A stretch of DNA of 64,000 nt, taken from Cryptosporangium minutisporangium. Lineage in GTDB: Bacteria; Actinomycetota; Actinomycetes; Mycobacteriales; Cryptosporangiaceae. The DNA lies in NCBI RefSeq assembly GCF_039536245.1, contig NZ_BAAAYN010000017.1, positions 185,801 through 249,800 on the forward strand, in the 5' to 3' direction. The position numbers and the translations under genes were made by a program. The notes under the pieces are model-generated. The model was not told where the DNA came from, ran no database searches, and saw only the letters and a program-made list of their open reading frames with translations. This document shows positions 8,809 to 16,565 of the stretch, piece after piece (within the stretch, counting starts at the first letter, position 1; every line of letters begins with the position of its first letter).

Positions 8809-10185
8809 TCAGAGGCGTTCGAAGCCACGCTGACGCTCCCAGTCGGTGGTCGTGGCGGCGAACGCGGCGAGCTCGGCGTCCGCGGCGGCCGCGAGGTGTT
8901 CGACGACCTCGCTCCCGAACGCGCCCCTCGCCACCGCGCTCTCTCGCCAGCGCCGGGCGGCGGCCTCCAGCGTCCGGGGCAGCGGATCGCCGTCCCCACC
9001 GGGTGGCGGCAGCAGCAACTCGTGCTCCACCCCGTACAGCCCGGACGCCACGATCCCCGCCACGACCAGGTACGGGTTCGCGTCTCCGCCGGCGATCCGG
9101 TGTTCGAACCGCAGTGACGATCCTGCGCCGACGACCCGCAGCGCCCTGGTGCGGTCGTCCCTGCCCCATGCCGCGGAGGTCGGCGCGAACGCGTCCGGAG
9201 ACAGTCGCTTGTAGGCATTGATCGTGGGCGCGCACAGCAGCGTGAACGCGGGCGCACACGCGAGGACGCCGGCCAGGAAGTGCTCCGCGAACGACGTCAG
9301 CGCTCCGTCGTCGTCGAAGACCGGGCGGTCGGTGGAGTCCCGCAGGGACAGGTGCACGTGGCAGGAGTTGCCCTCGCCCTCGTCGAACTTGGGCATGAAC
9401 GTGAGCGCCTGCCCAGCCGCCTCCGCGATCTGCTTGGCGCCGGTCTTGTAGAAGACGTGGGCGTCGCAGGCGGCCATCGCCTCCGCGTAGCGGAACACGA
9501 TCTCGTACTGACCGGGGTGGACCTCTCCGCGCGCCGATTCGATGCGTAGCCCGGCCCCGGCCATGCCGCGGAGCAACCGGCCGACGAGATCGTCGAGCTC
9601 GCCGAGTCCGGTGAGCGCGTAATCGGAGTTGTACCGGGACGCCGTACGCAACCCGCGGTAGTTCCCGGCGAACGCCTCGCGGTACGACTCGGTGAAGACC
9701 AGGAACTCCAGCTCGGTACCGACCAGCGCGGTCAGCCCGCGATCGGCCAGGCGGTCGAGCTGGGTGCGGAGGATCTGCCGCGGCGCGACCGGCAGCGGGG
9801 TGCGGTCGACCGGGTCGACCGGATCGGCCAGCACCAGGACGGTTCGGTCCCGCCACGGCAGCGGACGCGCGGTGCGCAGGTCCGGGAGCAGGAGGACGTC
9901 GCCGTAGTGGCCGGCGTATCCGGCGGCGGGCTGCATCTCGACGTCCGCCGAGAGCAGGTAGTCGCAGGCACCGTACCCAGCAGCGGCGACCTCCTCGCGG
10001 AAGAAGTCGCCGGCGAGCCGGGTGCCCTGCAGTCGCCCGTAGAGGTCCGGCAGCGCGAGCACCACCTCCGCGGCCTCCGCCACCGCCGAGGCCGTATCCA
10101 CGGCGGGCGACGCGGCGGGGACCTCGCCGGCGGGGGAGGACGGAGCCGGTGCGGCGGCGCTCGCGCCGTTGGCGGTCGCGGTCAC
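8809..10185 (-). CDS. Glutamine-synthetase-family ligase (gamma-glutamyl-amine synthetase type) within a siderophore operon
   Basis: 458 residues, type I GS fold. Visible are the metal-site TELEF (157-161), GEVHPGQYEI (220-229), HVHLS (276-280), NAYKRL (323-328), RFEHR (359-363) and ANPYL (369-373). The first 40 residues are Ala/Pro/Ser-rich and probably disordered. Relatives such as PuuA and GlnA3/GlnA4 activate glutamate gamma-carboxylate with ATP and couple it to polyamines or ethanolamine instead of ammonia. It overlaps the upstream synthetase by ATGA (10182-10185), so it is translated with the pathway. A plausible role, inferred only, is glutamylation of the diamine made by the neighbouring decarboxylase, either as a building block or for protection. 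It does not look like the housekeeping GlnA (lacks the usual adenylylation-site tail). Confidence 0.85.
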   Translation of the reverse strand: MTATANGASAAAPAPSSPAGEVPAASPAVDTASAVAEAAEVVLALPDLYGRLQGTRLAGDFFREEVAAAGYGACDYLLSADVEMQPAAGYAGHYGDVLLLPDLRTARPLPWRDRTVLVLADPVDPVDRTPLPVAPRQILRTQLDRLADRGLTALVGTELEFLVFTESYREAFAGNYRGLRTASRYNSDYALTGLGELDDLVGRLLRGMAGAGLRIESARGEVHPGQYEIVFRYAEAMAACDAHVFYKTGAKQIAEAAGQALTFMPKFDEGEGNSCHVHLSLRDSTDRPVFDDDGALTSFAEHFLAGVLACAPAFTLLCAPTINAYKRLSPDAFAPTSAAWGRDDRTRALRVVGAGSSLRFEHRIAGGDANPYLVVAGIVASGLYGVEHELLLPPPGGDGDPLPRTLEAAARRWRESAVARGAFGSEVVEHLAAAADAELAAFAATTTDWERQRGFERL

Positions 10186-12008
10186 CGGCCCGCTCCGTCA
10201 GCGGGCATCCCGTCAGCAGGCCCGTCAGCCGGTGCCGCCGCCTCGCGGACGAGCGGGTTCGGGACTGTGCCGTGGACGATCTCGAACTCCTCCTTCTCCG
10301 CCCGGTCGTGGAAGCCACCGCCGGTGAGCTGCTCCCGATTGAGGCAGATCCGCTCCACCTCGGCCGCGGTCAGTCCGTACGCCGCGTGCCGCTCGGCCAG
10401 CTCGGGGAACCTGTCCCGGTACGCGTCCACCTCGGCCCGCACCAGAGTCCAGAACTCCGGCTCGGCCACCCCGAGTTGCGTCTCCGCGATCACCGCCAGC
10501 GGTCGGAACACTCCGGCGAACACCGCGGTGATGATCGAGTGCGCCAACTCCCCCTCCGACCAGCGCGGCAACAGCCGGTCGGCCTCCCGGGGCAACCCCG
10601 GGTACTCGCGCCCGGGCAGCAGGTTCACGTCCTCGGCGAAGTCTTTGAGCATGGTCCGGACCGGAACGTCGTCCGGGCCGAACACCACGACGGTGTTCTC
10701 GCCGTGCGGGCAGAACGCCAGGTCGTGAGCGTGCAGCGCGTGCAGTGGGGCGGCCAGCACCACCGCGAGCAGCGTCCGCAGCCACTCGCGGGGGGCGAGC
10801 GGGGACCGAGCCGCCAACTCCGCGGCCAGCGCGCGCCCGTCCGAGCCGACGACCAGCATCGACGCCAACGACCGCGCCTTGTCCCCGGCGCGCAGGTATG
10901 TCTGCACCGGCTCTCGCCAGACCGCCGCGAGCAACTCGTGGTAGCGGTACGGCGCATCCGGGATCCGGTCGAACAGCGGATGCCGTACCGCCACCGACGC
11001 GACCTCTCCCAGGAGATCCACGTGCGTGGCGAGGAACGGGTCGGCAGCCTGCATCGAGTGCAGCCAGGCCGAGACGGCAGGCGCGCCCGCGGTCGGCTCG
11101 GCCGGGAGTCCACGCCAGACGAGCGTGTTCCGGATCAACAGCGGCACCTTGACGTTGCGCTTCTCCGGATGGTCGACGTTGACCAACGTGCGCACCGACG
11201 CCAGAGCCCGGTACCGGTCCGGCGCCTCGCCCAGGACGACGATCCGCCCGTCAGCCAGGTACGGAGCGAACAGCGTGCGGACACAGGCGTCCAGGTGGAA
11301 CGGGTGGACCGGGAGCCACACGTACCCGGCAGGCGCCTTCGCGGCGAACGCCCGGGTGGTCTCCGCGTCCAATTCGCCGTCGAGTGTGACGCCGTGTGCG
11401 CTGGCCAGCGACGGGTGGACCGCGATCCAGGTCAGCCGGAGCGTCCGGCCGGCCTCCGGTGCGTACGCCTCGGCATCGGACGCGGTGAACCCGAGCCGCC
11501 CCTTGTTGAGCACCATCGCGGGGTGGCCACCCTGCGCGGACTCCAGTTCGACGTAGTCCGCGTCGGCGAGCACCTTCGCGGTCGGCAGGTTGCGTCGCAG
11601 CAAAGCGTCCGCGGACCAGGTGGCGACCAGCTCGCGCAGCGCCTCAGCGGTGGTGGGGCCGTCCAGACCGAGCGTGGCCCGCGCATCGACCAAGAACTCC
11701 ATCGGGTCGGCTGCGGGTCGGCCGTTGCGGAGCACCGACTCCGGGGCGATGCGCCAACTCTCGAACCCGCCGCGGGTGGCCGTGAACGTGTACTCGACGC
11801 CGTCGCCGAGCGTCACCCGGTAGTTCCCGCCGCCCAGCGTCTCGGGCCGGAGCATGTCCTCGTAGGACAGCTCGGCGAGGGCGCGGACGAGCAGCGCGTG
11901 CCCGGCGTCCCGCCACGCGGTGTCCTCTTCGACGGACGGTTCGCCCAGTCGCGGCGCAGGCAAGGCACTCGTGGTCGAGCCCGGGGTAGGAGCTGTCGAG
12001 GACGTCAT
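10182..12008 (-). CDS. NIS siderophore synthetase (IucA/IucC family), first copy
   Basis: 608 residues. Motifs are GGHPAMVLNKGRLGF (about residue 160), LPVHPFH, ASVRTLVNVDHPEKRNVK, AHDLAFCPHGENTVVVF (ATP site, about residue 420) and MLKDF, followed by the C-terminal FhuF-like region. The ATG at 12008 has GGAGAAGG about 7 bases upstream. The 157-base gap to the aminotransferase contains the 16-base palindrome GGGCACCGCGGTGCCC (12089-12104) but no second iron box, so transcription from the promoter at 13.56 kb is most likely. The C-terminal 20 residues are a Pro-Ala-Asp-Gly repeat. With the second copy this gives two condensations, enough for a three-part siderophore. Confidence 0.92.
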   Translation of the reverse strand: MTSSTAPTPGSTTSALPAPRLGEPSVEEDTAWRDAGHALLVRALAELSYEDMLRPETLGGGNYRVTLGDGVEYTFTATRGGFESWRIAPESVLRNGRPAADPMEFLVDARATLGLDGPTTAEALRELVATWSADALLRRNLPTAKVLADADYVELESAQGGHPAMVLNKGRLGFTASDAEAYAPEAGRTLRLTWIAVHPSLASAHGVTLDGELDAETTRAFAAKAPAGYVWLPVHPFHLDACVRTLFAPYLADGRIVVLGEAPDRYRALASVRTLVNVDHPEKRNVKVPLLIRNTLVWRGLPAEPTAGAPAVSAWLHSMQAADPFLATHVDLLGEVASVAVRHPLFDRIPDAPYRYHELLAAVWREPVQTYLRAGDKARSLASMLVVGSDGRALAAELAARSPLAPREWLRTLLAVVLAAPLHALHAHDLAFCPHGENTVVVFGPDDVPVRTMLKDFAEDVNLLPGREYPGLPREADRLLPRWSEGELAHSIITAVFAGVFRPLAVIAETQLGVAEPEFWTLVRAEVDAYRDRFPELAERHAAYGLTAAEVERICLNREQLTGGGFHDRAEKEEFEIVHGTVPNPLVREAAAPADGPADGMPADGAGR

Positions 12009-12165
12009 CGGCGGCCTTCTCCAGTCGCTGCTGTCGTATCTTCGGTGCGTCCGGGGGTCCTGCAGCGTCGCAGGTCAACGGATGTGACGGGCACCGCGGT
12101 GCCCTTCCCTACCCTCCCTCGGACAGGCCCGGACCTGGCAAGGGACGTTCGTCGGCGAACTACGG

Positions 12166-13509
12166 TCAGGCAGCGGCTCGAAGCGCGTCGGCGAGCCGAT
12201 CGAGCACCGCGTCGGCCTGTGCTGGGGTGATGATCAGCGGCGGAAGCAGACGCAGCACCGCGTCGTGCCGACCACCCAACTCAACGAGCAAACCACGGCG
12301 CAGGCACTCCGCCCGCACGCGTCCGGCCAGCTTGGACGCTGCGGGCCGGGCGCCCAGATGGTCGGCGTCGACGTCCACGTCGATCAACTCCACGCCCAGC
12401 ATCAAGCCCCGGCCACGGACGTCGCCGATCGCCGGGTGCTCGGCGGCGAGCGATCGCAGCCCACCGAGCAGCCGCGCCCCGACCGCCTCGGCGTGCGCGG
12501 GCAGGTCGTTCTCGCGCACGTACCGAAGGGTCGCTGCTCCGGCGGCCATCGCCAGCGTGGTGCCGCGGAACGTACCGGCATGTGCGCCCGGCGCCCAGAC
12601 GTCGAGGTCGTCGCGGTAGAGGACGACCGCGAGCGGCAGACCGCCGCCGATCGCCTTGGACGCCACCAGGACGTCCGGAACTACTCCGGCATGTTCGTGC
12701 GCCCACATCGTCCCGGTCCGGCCCACGCCGGTCTGCACTTCATCAACGACCAGGGGGACGCCGTGGCGGCGCGTGACCGCCCGCATCCGGCGCAGCCAGT
12801 CGTCGGGGGCGGGGATCACGCCGCCCTCACCCTGCACCGGCTCCAGCAGCATCGCCGCCGGTGGCAGGATGCCGCTGCTCGGGTCGTCGAGCAGCCGCTC
12901 CACGTAGGACGCCGCCGCGTTCGCGCCGAGGTCGCCGCCGAGGCCGAGCGGGCAGCGGTACGGGTAGGGGTAGGGCAGCCGGGTGACGTCCAGGCTCGGG
13001 CCGGCGAGCGGCGTCCGCGCGGCGATCCCGCCGGACGCGGTGAGCGCGGCGAGCGTCATGCCGTGGTAGGCGCCGGTGAACGCGGCGACACCACCGCGTC
13101 CGGTCGCGGTCTGGGTGAGCTTGATCGCGGCCTCGATCGCGTCGGTGCCGGCCGGTCCGCAGAACTGCACCTTCGCCCGGTCGACGAACGGCGTCGGCAA
13201 CGTCGCGAACAGCTCGTCCACGAACTCGTCCTTCTCCGGCGTCGCCAGGTCGAGCGTGTGGAGCGGACGCTCGGCGTCCATCGTGCGGCGGATCGCGTCG
13301 ACGACGACCGGGTGGTTGTGCCCCAGCGCCAGCGTGCCCGCACCGGACAGGCAGTCCAGGTACGTTCGCCCGTCCGCCCCGTGGATCGTCATACCCTCGG
13401 CCCGCACCGGGACGATCGGGAAGTGTCTCGCGTACGTGCGGGCGGCCGACTCGCGAGCGTCCTGCCGAGCGAGAATCGTGGAGCTGTCGACCCTGCTGAG
13501 CACGGTCAT
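12166..13509 (-). CDS. Diaminobutyrate-2-oxoglutarate aminotransferase family (class III)
   Basis: 447 residues. Such enzymes make L-2,4-diaminobutyrate from aspartate semialdehyde with glutamate as donor, as in RhbA/Dat and EctB. Seen are the YLDCLSGAGTLALGHNHP start region, QFCGPAGTDAIEAAIKL, AYHGMTLAAL, VVDEVQTGVGRTG and the PLP lysine in VASKAIGGGLP, then FRGTTLAMAAG. The ATG at 13509 is preferred to the GTG at 13548: it leaves a 50-base leader after the iron box, and the residues before it do not resemble the family. It is the first gene after the iron box and therefore the likely head of the iron-repressed operon (12166 down to 4094). Confidence 0.9.
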   Translation of the reverse strand: MTVLSRVDSSTILARQDARESAARTYARHFPIVPVRAEGMTIHGADGRTYLDCLSGAGTLALGHNHPVVVDAIRRTMDAERPLHTLDLATPEKDEFVDELFATLPTPFVDRAKVQFCGPAGTDAIEAAIKLTQTATGRGGVAAFTGAYHGMTLAALTASGGIAARTPLAGPSLDVTRLPYPYPYRCPLGLGGDLGANAAASYVERLLDDPSSGILPPAAMLLEPVQGEGGVIPAPDDWLRRMRAVTRRHGVPLVVDEVQTGVGRTGTMWAHEHAGVVPDVLVASKAIGGGLPLAVVLYRDDLDVWAPGAHAGTFRGTTLAMAAGAATLRYVRENDLPAHAEAVGARLLGGLRSLAAEHPAIGDVRGRGLMLGVELIDVDVDADHLGARPAASKLAGRVRAECLRRGLLVELGGRHDAVLRLLPPLIITPAQADAVLDRLADALRAAA

Positions 13510-13561
13510 CTCAGGGCATCCCCGGGGTCGGATCGCAGCGCAGGCCACGATGGACAGTTAG

Positions 13562-13580
13562 TAAGGCGAGCCTAACCTCA
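13562..13580 (-). promoter_or_regulatory. Iron box (IdeR/DtxR/DmdR-type operator)
   Basis: On the minus strand the 19-mer TGAGGTTAGGCTCGCCTTA matches the actinobacterial iron-box consensus TTAGGTTAGGCTCACCTAA at 16 of 19 positions. It lies 53 bases upstream of the aminotransferase ATG and overlaps the stop codon of the LysA-like gene. Fe(II)-bound IdeR/DmdR would repress the operon when iron is plentiful. Confidence 0.85.
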
Positions 13581-14921
13581 TCGAAAGTCGGCCAAGTCGT
13601 CAACTCGGCTCGCCGGACGCGGCCGAGGCGCTTGCCCGTCCGGACGAATCAGCGCCGTTCTCCATGCCGGCGGCTGACCGAGGAACGCCGGCATCGCGAA
13701 CTCGAAACCGTAGGCACCGGCGTTCGGGAAGATCAGCAGGTCACCTGCGCGGACCGAGTCGACGGTGACGTCTCGCGCCAGCACGTCCTCCGGGGTGCAC
13801 AGCTCGCCGGAGGCCGTCACCACCGCCCGTTCGGCCGCGGGACGGGGCAATCCGACCGGCCAGTCGTCGACCGGCAACACGGCGAAATTGTGACGTATCT
13901 CCCACGATGTCGGAAGTTGGAAGTGGTTGATACCGCCACGGACGATAACGAACACCTCACCGTAGGAACGCTTGACGTCGACCACCTCGGTCGCGTACCA
14001 ACCCACCGGACCGGCCATCCAGCGACCGGGTTCCAGGATCAACTCGACGTCCTCCGGCAACCGCATCGCGGCGAGCGCGGCGCCGAACGCCTCGACGTCG
14101 AACTCCGGCCCCGGCTCGAACGGAATACCCAGTCCGCCGCCGACGTCGATCGTCCGCAGCCGGAGGCCGTGCTCGTCCGCGGTGCGGACCGCCCACTCCA
14201 CGGCACCGCGCACGTAGTCCACATGCAGGTCCGCGTCCATGTTCCCGCTCACCGCATGCAGGTGGAACCCCAAGAATCGGACGCCGGGCAGCGAGCCGAG
14301 CGCCCGGATGGCGGCCGGGATTTCGGCTTCCGGGATGCCGAACGGGCTGGGCAGGCCGCCCATCGTCAGGCCGGTGGCGCGGGAGATCTCGACCGGGGAT
14401 CTCAGTGGGTTGACGCGCAACGCGACGGGCACCTCGCGGCCCGGCGCGTGCCGTCCCGCGGCGACGGCGGCCCGGGAGAGGCGGTGCAGTTCGAGCACGC
14501 TTTCGACGTTGACCGCGACCGCATCGTCCGGAAGGTCGGGGCCGACGAGGCCGGCGAGCATCGTCGGGTTCTTGGCCGGGCCGCTGACCACCAGCCGCGG
14601 CGGGACACCCGCCTTCGCGGCGGCCGCCGACGCGAGTCGCGCCTCGGCGACCGACGCGACCTCGAAGCCGTGCACGACCTCGGCGAGGGCACCGAGCAGC
14701 GGCGCGAACGAGTTCGCCTTGACCGCGTAGCAGACCTTCACCTGCGGGGGCAGTGCCCGGACCAGCCGGGCGGCGCGCTCCTGGGCCGCCGACAGGTCGT
14801 ACAGATAACCGCCGACCGGCTCGCCGGATCCGCGCGACGCCAGCGCCGCCGCGCGGACGGCGGTGGGTACCGCCTCGACCGGCAGCGCGCTGGCGCCCTC
14901 GAACGACCGAGGCAGTTCCAC
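13578..14921 (-). CDS. Type III (LysA-fold) PLP decarboxylase, SbnH/PvsE-like
   Basis: 447 residues, alanine-racemase/LysA fold. The PLP lysine lies in KVCYAVKANSFAPLL near residue 60. The His of GFHLHAVSGNMDA, the glycine loop TIDVGGGLGIPFEPG, LILEPGRWMAGPVGWYAT and the Cys/Glu pair in ASGELCTPEDVL are present. Relatives in NIS siderophore loci (SbnH in staphyloferrin B, PvsE in vibrioferrin) decarboxylate an amino acid or a citryl-amino-acid intermediate. The GTG at 14921 has GAGAGG at a good distance; the longer open frame upstream reads antisense of the next gene. It precedes the iron box, so its transcription may be separate from the main operon. A role in the same siderophore is inferred from position; a plain diaminopimelate or ornithine decarboxylase is the alternative. 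Confidence 0.82.
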   Translation of the reverse strand: MELPRSFEGASALPVEAVPTAVRAAALASRGSGEPVGGYLYDLSAAQERAARLVRALPPQVKVCYAVKANSFAPLLGALAEVVHGFEVASVAEARLASAAAAKAGVPPRLVVSGPAKNPTMLAGLVGPDLPDDAVAVNVESVLELHRLSRAAVAAGRHAPGREVPVALRVNPLRSPVEISRATGLTMGGLPSPFGIPEAEIPAAIRALGSLPGVRFLGFHLHAVSGNMDADLHVDYVRGAVEWAVRTADEHGLRLRTIDVGGGLGIPFEPGPEFDVEAFGAALAAMRLPEDVELILEPGRWMAGPVGWYATEVVDVKRSYGEVFVIVRGGINHFQLPTSWEIRHNFAVLPVDDWPVGLPRPAAERAVVTASGELCTPEDVLARDVTVDSVRAGDLLIFPNAGAYGFEFAMPAFLGQPPAWRTALIRPDGQAPRPRPASRVDDLADFR

Positions 14922-15046
14922 CGTGTTCCTCTCGTCTGCGTGCGGGCGCCTGCGCCCCGACGGCAGGCTACGCGAAAGACGACAGTTCGGACGTCCCGCG
15001 TCCGGTACGGCCCGCAGAGCGAGCGTTGGTGAGTCAGGATGGTGGA

Positions 15047-16090
15047 GTGAGCACGAGTAACGCCGCCGCGCCACGGTGCGGTGCGGCGACGCGATCCGGG
15101 CGGCCCTGCCAGAACCGTGTGCCCGAGCCGGGTGAGCGCTGCCGTGTACACGCGGGGCAACCGGCGCTCGAAGTGACCCCCGAGCCGTCCGAGAAGGCCG
15201 CACCGCACTCCGAAAAGGCGGGTTCACGCGCCCGGAAGAGCACCCGCGGCCGGAAGTCGACACCCGTTCACGGCCGGGCGCGCAACAGCGCGCCGAAGAC
15301 CCCGCCGCCGCCCCGCGGCGCCCGCCCCCGGAAAGCGACGCCCCCGCCCCCGGCCGGGCCCACCGAGGCTCCGATCCCGGAGACCGACGCCCCAACTCCG
15401 CAGCCCGACGCCGACGCGAGCCCAGCCGCCGCCGCGCTGTCGGCGACCGGCGACCCCGGCACCCCGGACACGGCCACTCCAGAACCCGGCACGGCAGAAC
15501 CCAGCGCCTCGGAAGCCGGGGCTGGGGAAGCCGGAGAGCCGGGGAGCGCTCAGCCGGGCGCCGGGAAGGCCCAGCCCGAGCCGGAGCCCGAGGTGCGGGA
15601 CCCGCGGCTGGACCGGGCCGCGCAGCGGTGCGCCCCCGCGCTCGCGAACGGGGCGATGGAAGCAGTGGACGCGCTAGCCGTGCCCTACCTCGGCGAAGCC
15701 GGCTGGGGGCAACTCCGGGACTCGTGGCGCCGGGAGAACTGCGCGCTGGTCGCGAAGGTCGCCAGGCAAGCCCTCGAATCGCCCGCCCGCCTCCACGACG
15801 CCGCGGGCAAGCTGGCCGCCCAGGTCTGGATCTGGCTCGGGCGGCCTTGGCTCGAGCAGATGATGGTGCGGGAGGTCGTCAAGCGCCTGCCGGTCCTCGG
15901 CGAGAGCCAGGTCAGGCCGGTGGCGCGTGTGGTTCAGCTCGCGGGAATTCGCCTGTGCCACTCCCACGACGGCGATCTGACGCACTGCCCGTGCTTCGCG
16001 GACCTGGTCGAGCACGAGGGCGAACGCCGCCCCCGCCAACTCCTCGACGCGGCCCCCAAAGGCTGGGACGCCCTCGCCCGCCTCCGCTGA
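15047..16090 (+). CDS. Zinc-knuckle protein with long disordered linker, unknown function
   Basis: 347 residues. The N-terminus has a Cys-X9-Cys-X10-Cys-X2-His arrangement (C11, C21, C32, H35; CGAATRSGRPCQNRV, then CRVH) typical of small zinc-binding motifs. Residues about 45-190 are low complexity, rich in Pro, Ala, Glu, Thr. A folded C-terminal domain of about 150 residues follows, with WGQLRDSWRRENCALVAKV, WIWLGRPWLEQMMVREVVKRLP and a Cys/His cluster CHSHDGDLTHCPCFADLVEHE. GTG start at 15047, preceded by a purine-rich AGGATGGTGGA. Divergent from the LysA-like gene (125-base gap). The function is not known. Confidence 0.75.
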   Translation: MSTSNAAAPRCGAATRSGRPCQNRVPEPGERCRVHAGQPALEVTPEPSEKAAPHSEKAGSRARKSTRGRKSTPVHGRARNSAPKTPPPPRGARPRKATPPPPAGPTEAPIPETDAPTPQPDADASPAAAALSATGDPGTPDTATPEPGTAEPSASEAGAGEAGEPGSAQPGAGKAQPEPEPEVRDPRLDRAAQRCAPALANGAMEAVDALAVPYLGEAGWGQLRDSWRRENCALVAKVARQALESPARLHDAAGKLAAQVWIWLGRPWLEQMMVREVVKRLPVLGESQVRPVARVVQLAGIRLCHSHDGDLTHCPCFADLVEHEGERRPRQLLDAAPKGWDALARLR

Positions 16091-16121
16091 GCGGTATCCG
16101 GCCCGCCGGCGAACGGTTCGC

Positions 16122-16481
16122 CTAACACTCGTCGTAGGAACCGTTCTCGAGCAGGTACGAGTCCTTCACCCAGCCGCGGACGTTCTGTGTCCGGTTGTAG
16201 AGGTAGGTCCAGGTACCGCTGGTGTCGTTGGACGCATAGCAGATGTAGGTCAGGTCGTCGTCCCGGTCGCCGGTGGACTTGACGTCACAGGAGAAGCCAG
16301 GCCCCTTGTACATCGTCACGTTGTCCTGGACGAACCCACCATCGGTGCGTCCTCCTGGGCCACGCGCGTGATTGCATCTGTCCGCGGCCGCCACCGTCTC
16401 CGGGACAACTACCGCTCCCAGTGCACCGGCGAGCGCGAACGCACTGATCAGCGCTCCGGTCCGGGTTCCTCGATCACCCAT
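16122..16481 (-). CDS. Small secreted protein, SH3-like
   Basis: 119 residues from the ATG at 16481, chosen because GAGGAG lies about 8 bases upstream; the in-frame ATG further up has no such site. A signal peptide is clear: Arg residues, a hydrophobic run ALISAFALAGALGAVVV, and an Ala-rich cleavage region before DRCNHARG. The mature part of about 85 residues has four Cys (probably two disulfides) and ends GWVKDSYLLENGSYDEC. The GWVKDSYL pattern is typical of bacterial SH3-like repeats that bind cell wall. Its promoter region is unusually AT-rich for this genome. No specific role can be given. Confidence 0.75.
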   Translation of the reverse strand: MGDRGTRTGALISAFALAGALGAVVVPETVAAADRCNHARGPGGRTDGGFVQDNVTMYKGPGFSCDVKSTGDRDDDLTYICYASNDTSGTWTYLYNRTQNVRGWVKDSYLLENGSYDEC

Positions 16482-16534
16482 GATTCGACTCCTCATTACG
16501 AGTTTCACTAACGCGAATCAGGGTAATCCATATT

Positions 16535-16546
16535 ATTTGCGCAAAT
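16535..16546. promoter_or_regulatory. Palindrome in AT-rich promoter of the secreted protein gene
   Basis: A perfect 12-bp palindrome ATTTGCGCAAAT beside AT-rich DNA (TAATAT on the minus strand) that could be the -10 region. It lies about 54 bases upstream of the ATG at 16481. Its symmetry suggests a dimeric regulator site. No regulator is known. Confidence 0.35.
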
Positions 16547-16565
16547 TGCCCCAGAAAAGTGAGGA

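Noticed and set aside
8721-9257. N-terminal extension of the decarboxylase upstream of 8720
   Set aside because: The open frame passes through the palindromic element and antisense of the GS-like gene; the residues do not match the family.
10149-12230. Long plus-strand open frame opposite the NIS synthetase
   Set aside because: High-GC shadow of the IucA/IucC gene, Arg/Gln/His-rich and with no recognisable domain.
12950-12975. Short GGTACGGGTAGGGG repeat in the aminotransferase
   Set aside because: It only encodes a Tyr-Pro-Tyr-Pro-Tyr run within the protein, so no separate element is needed.
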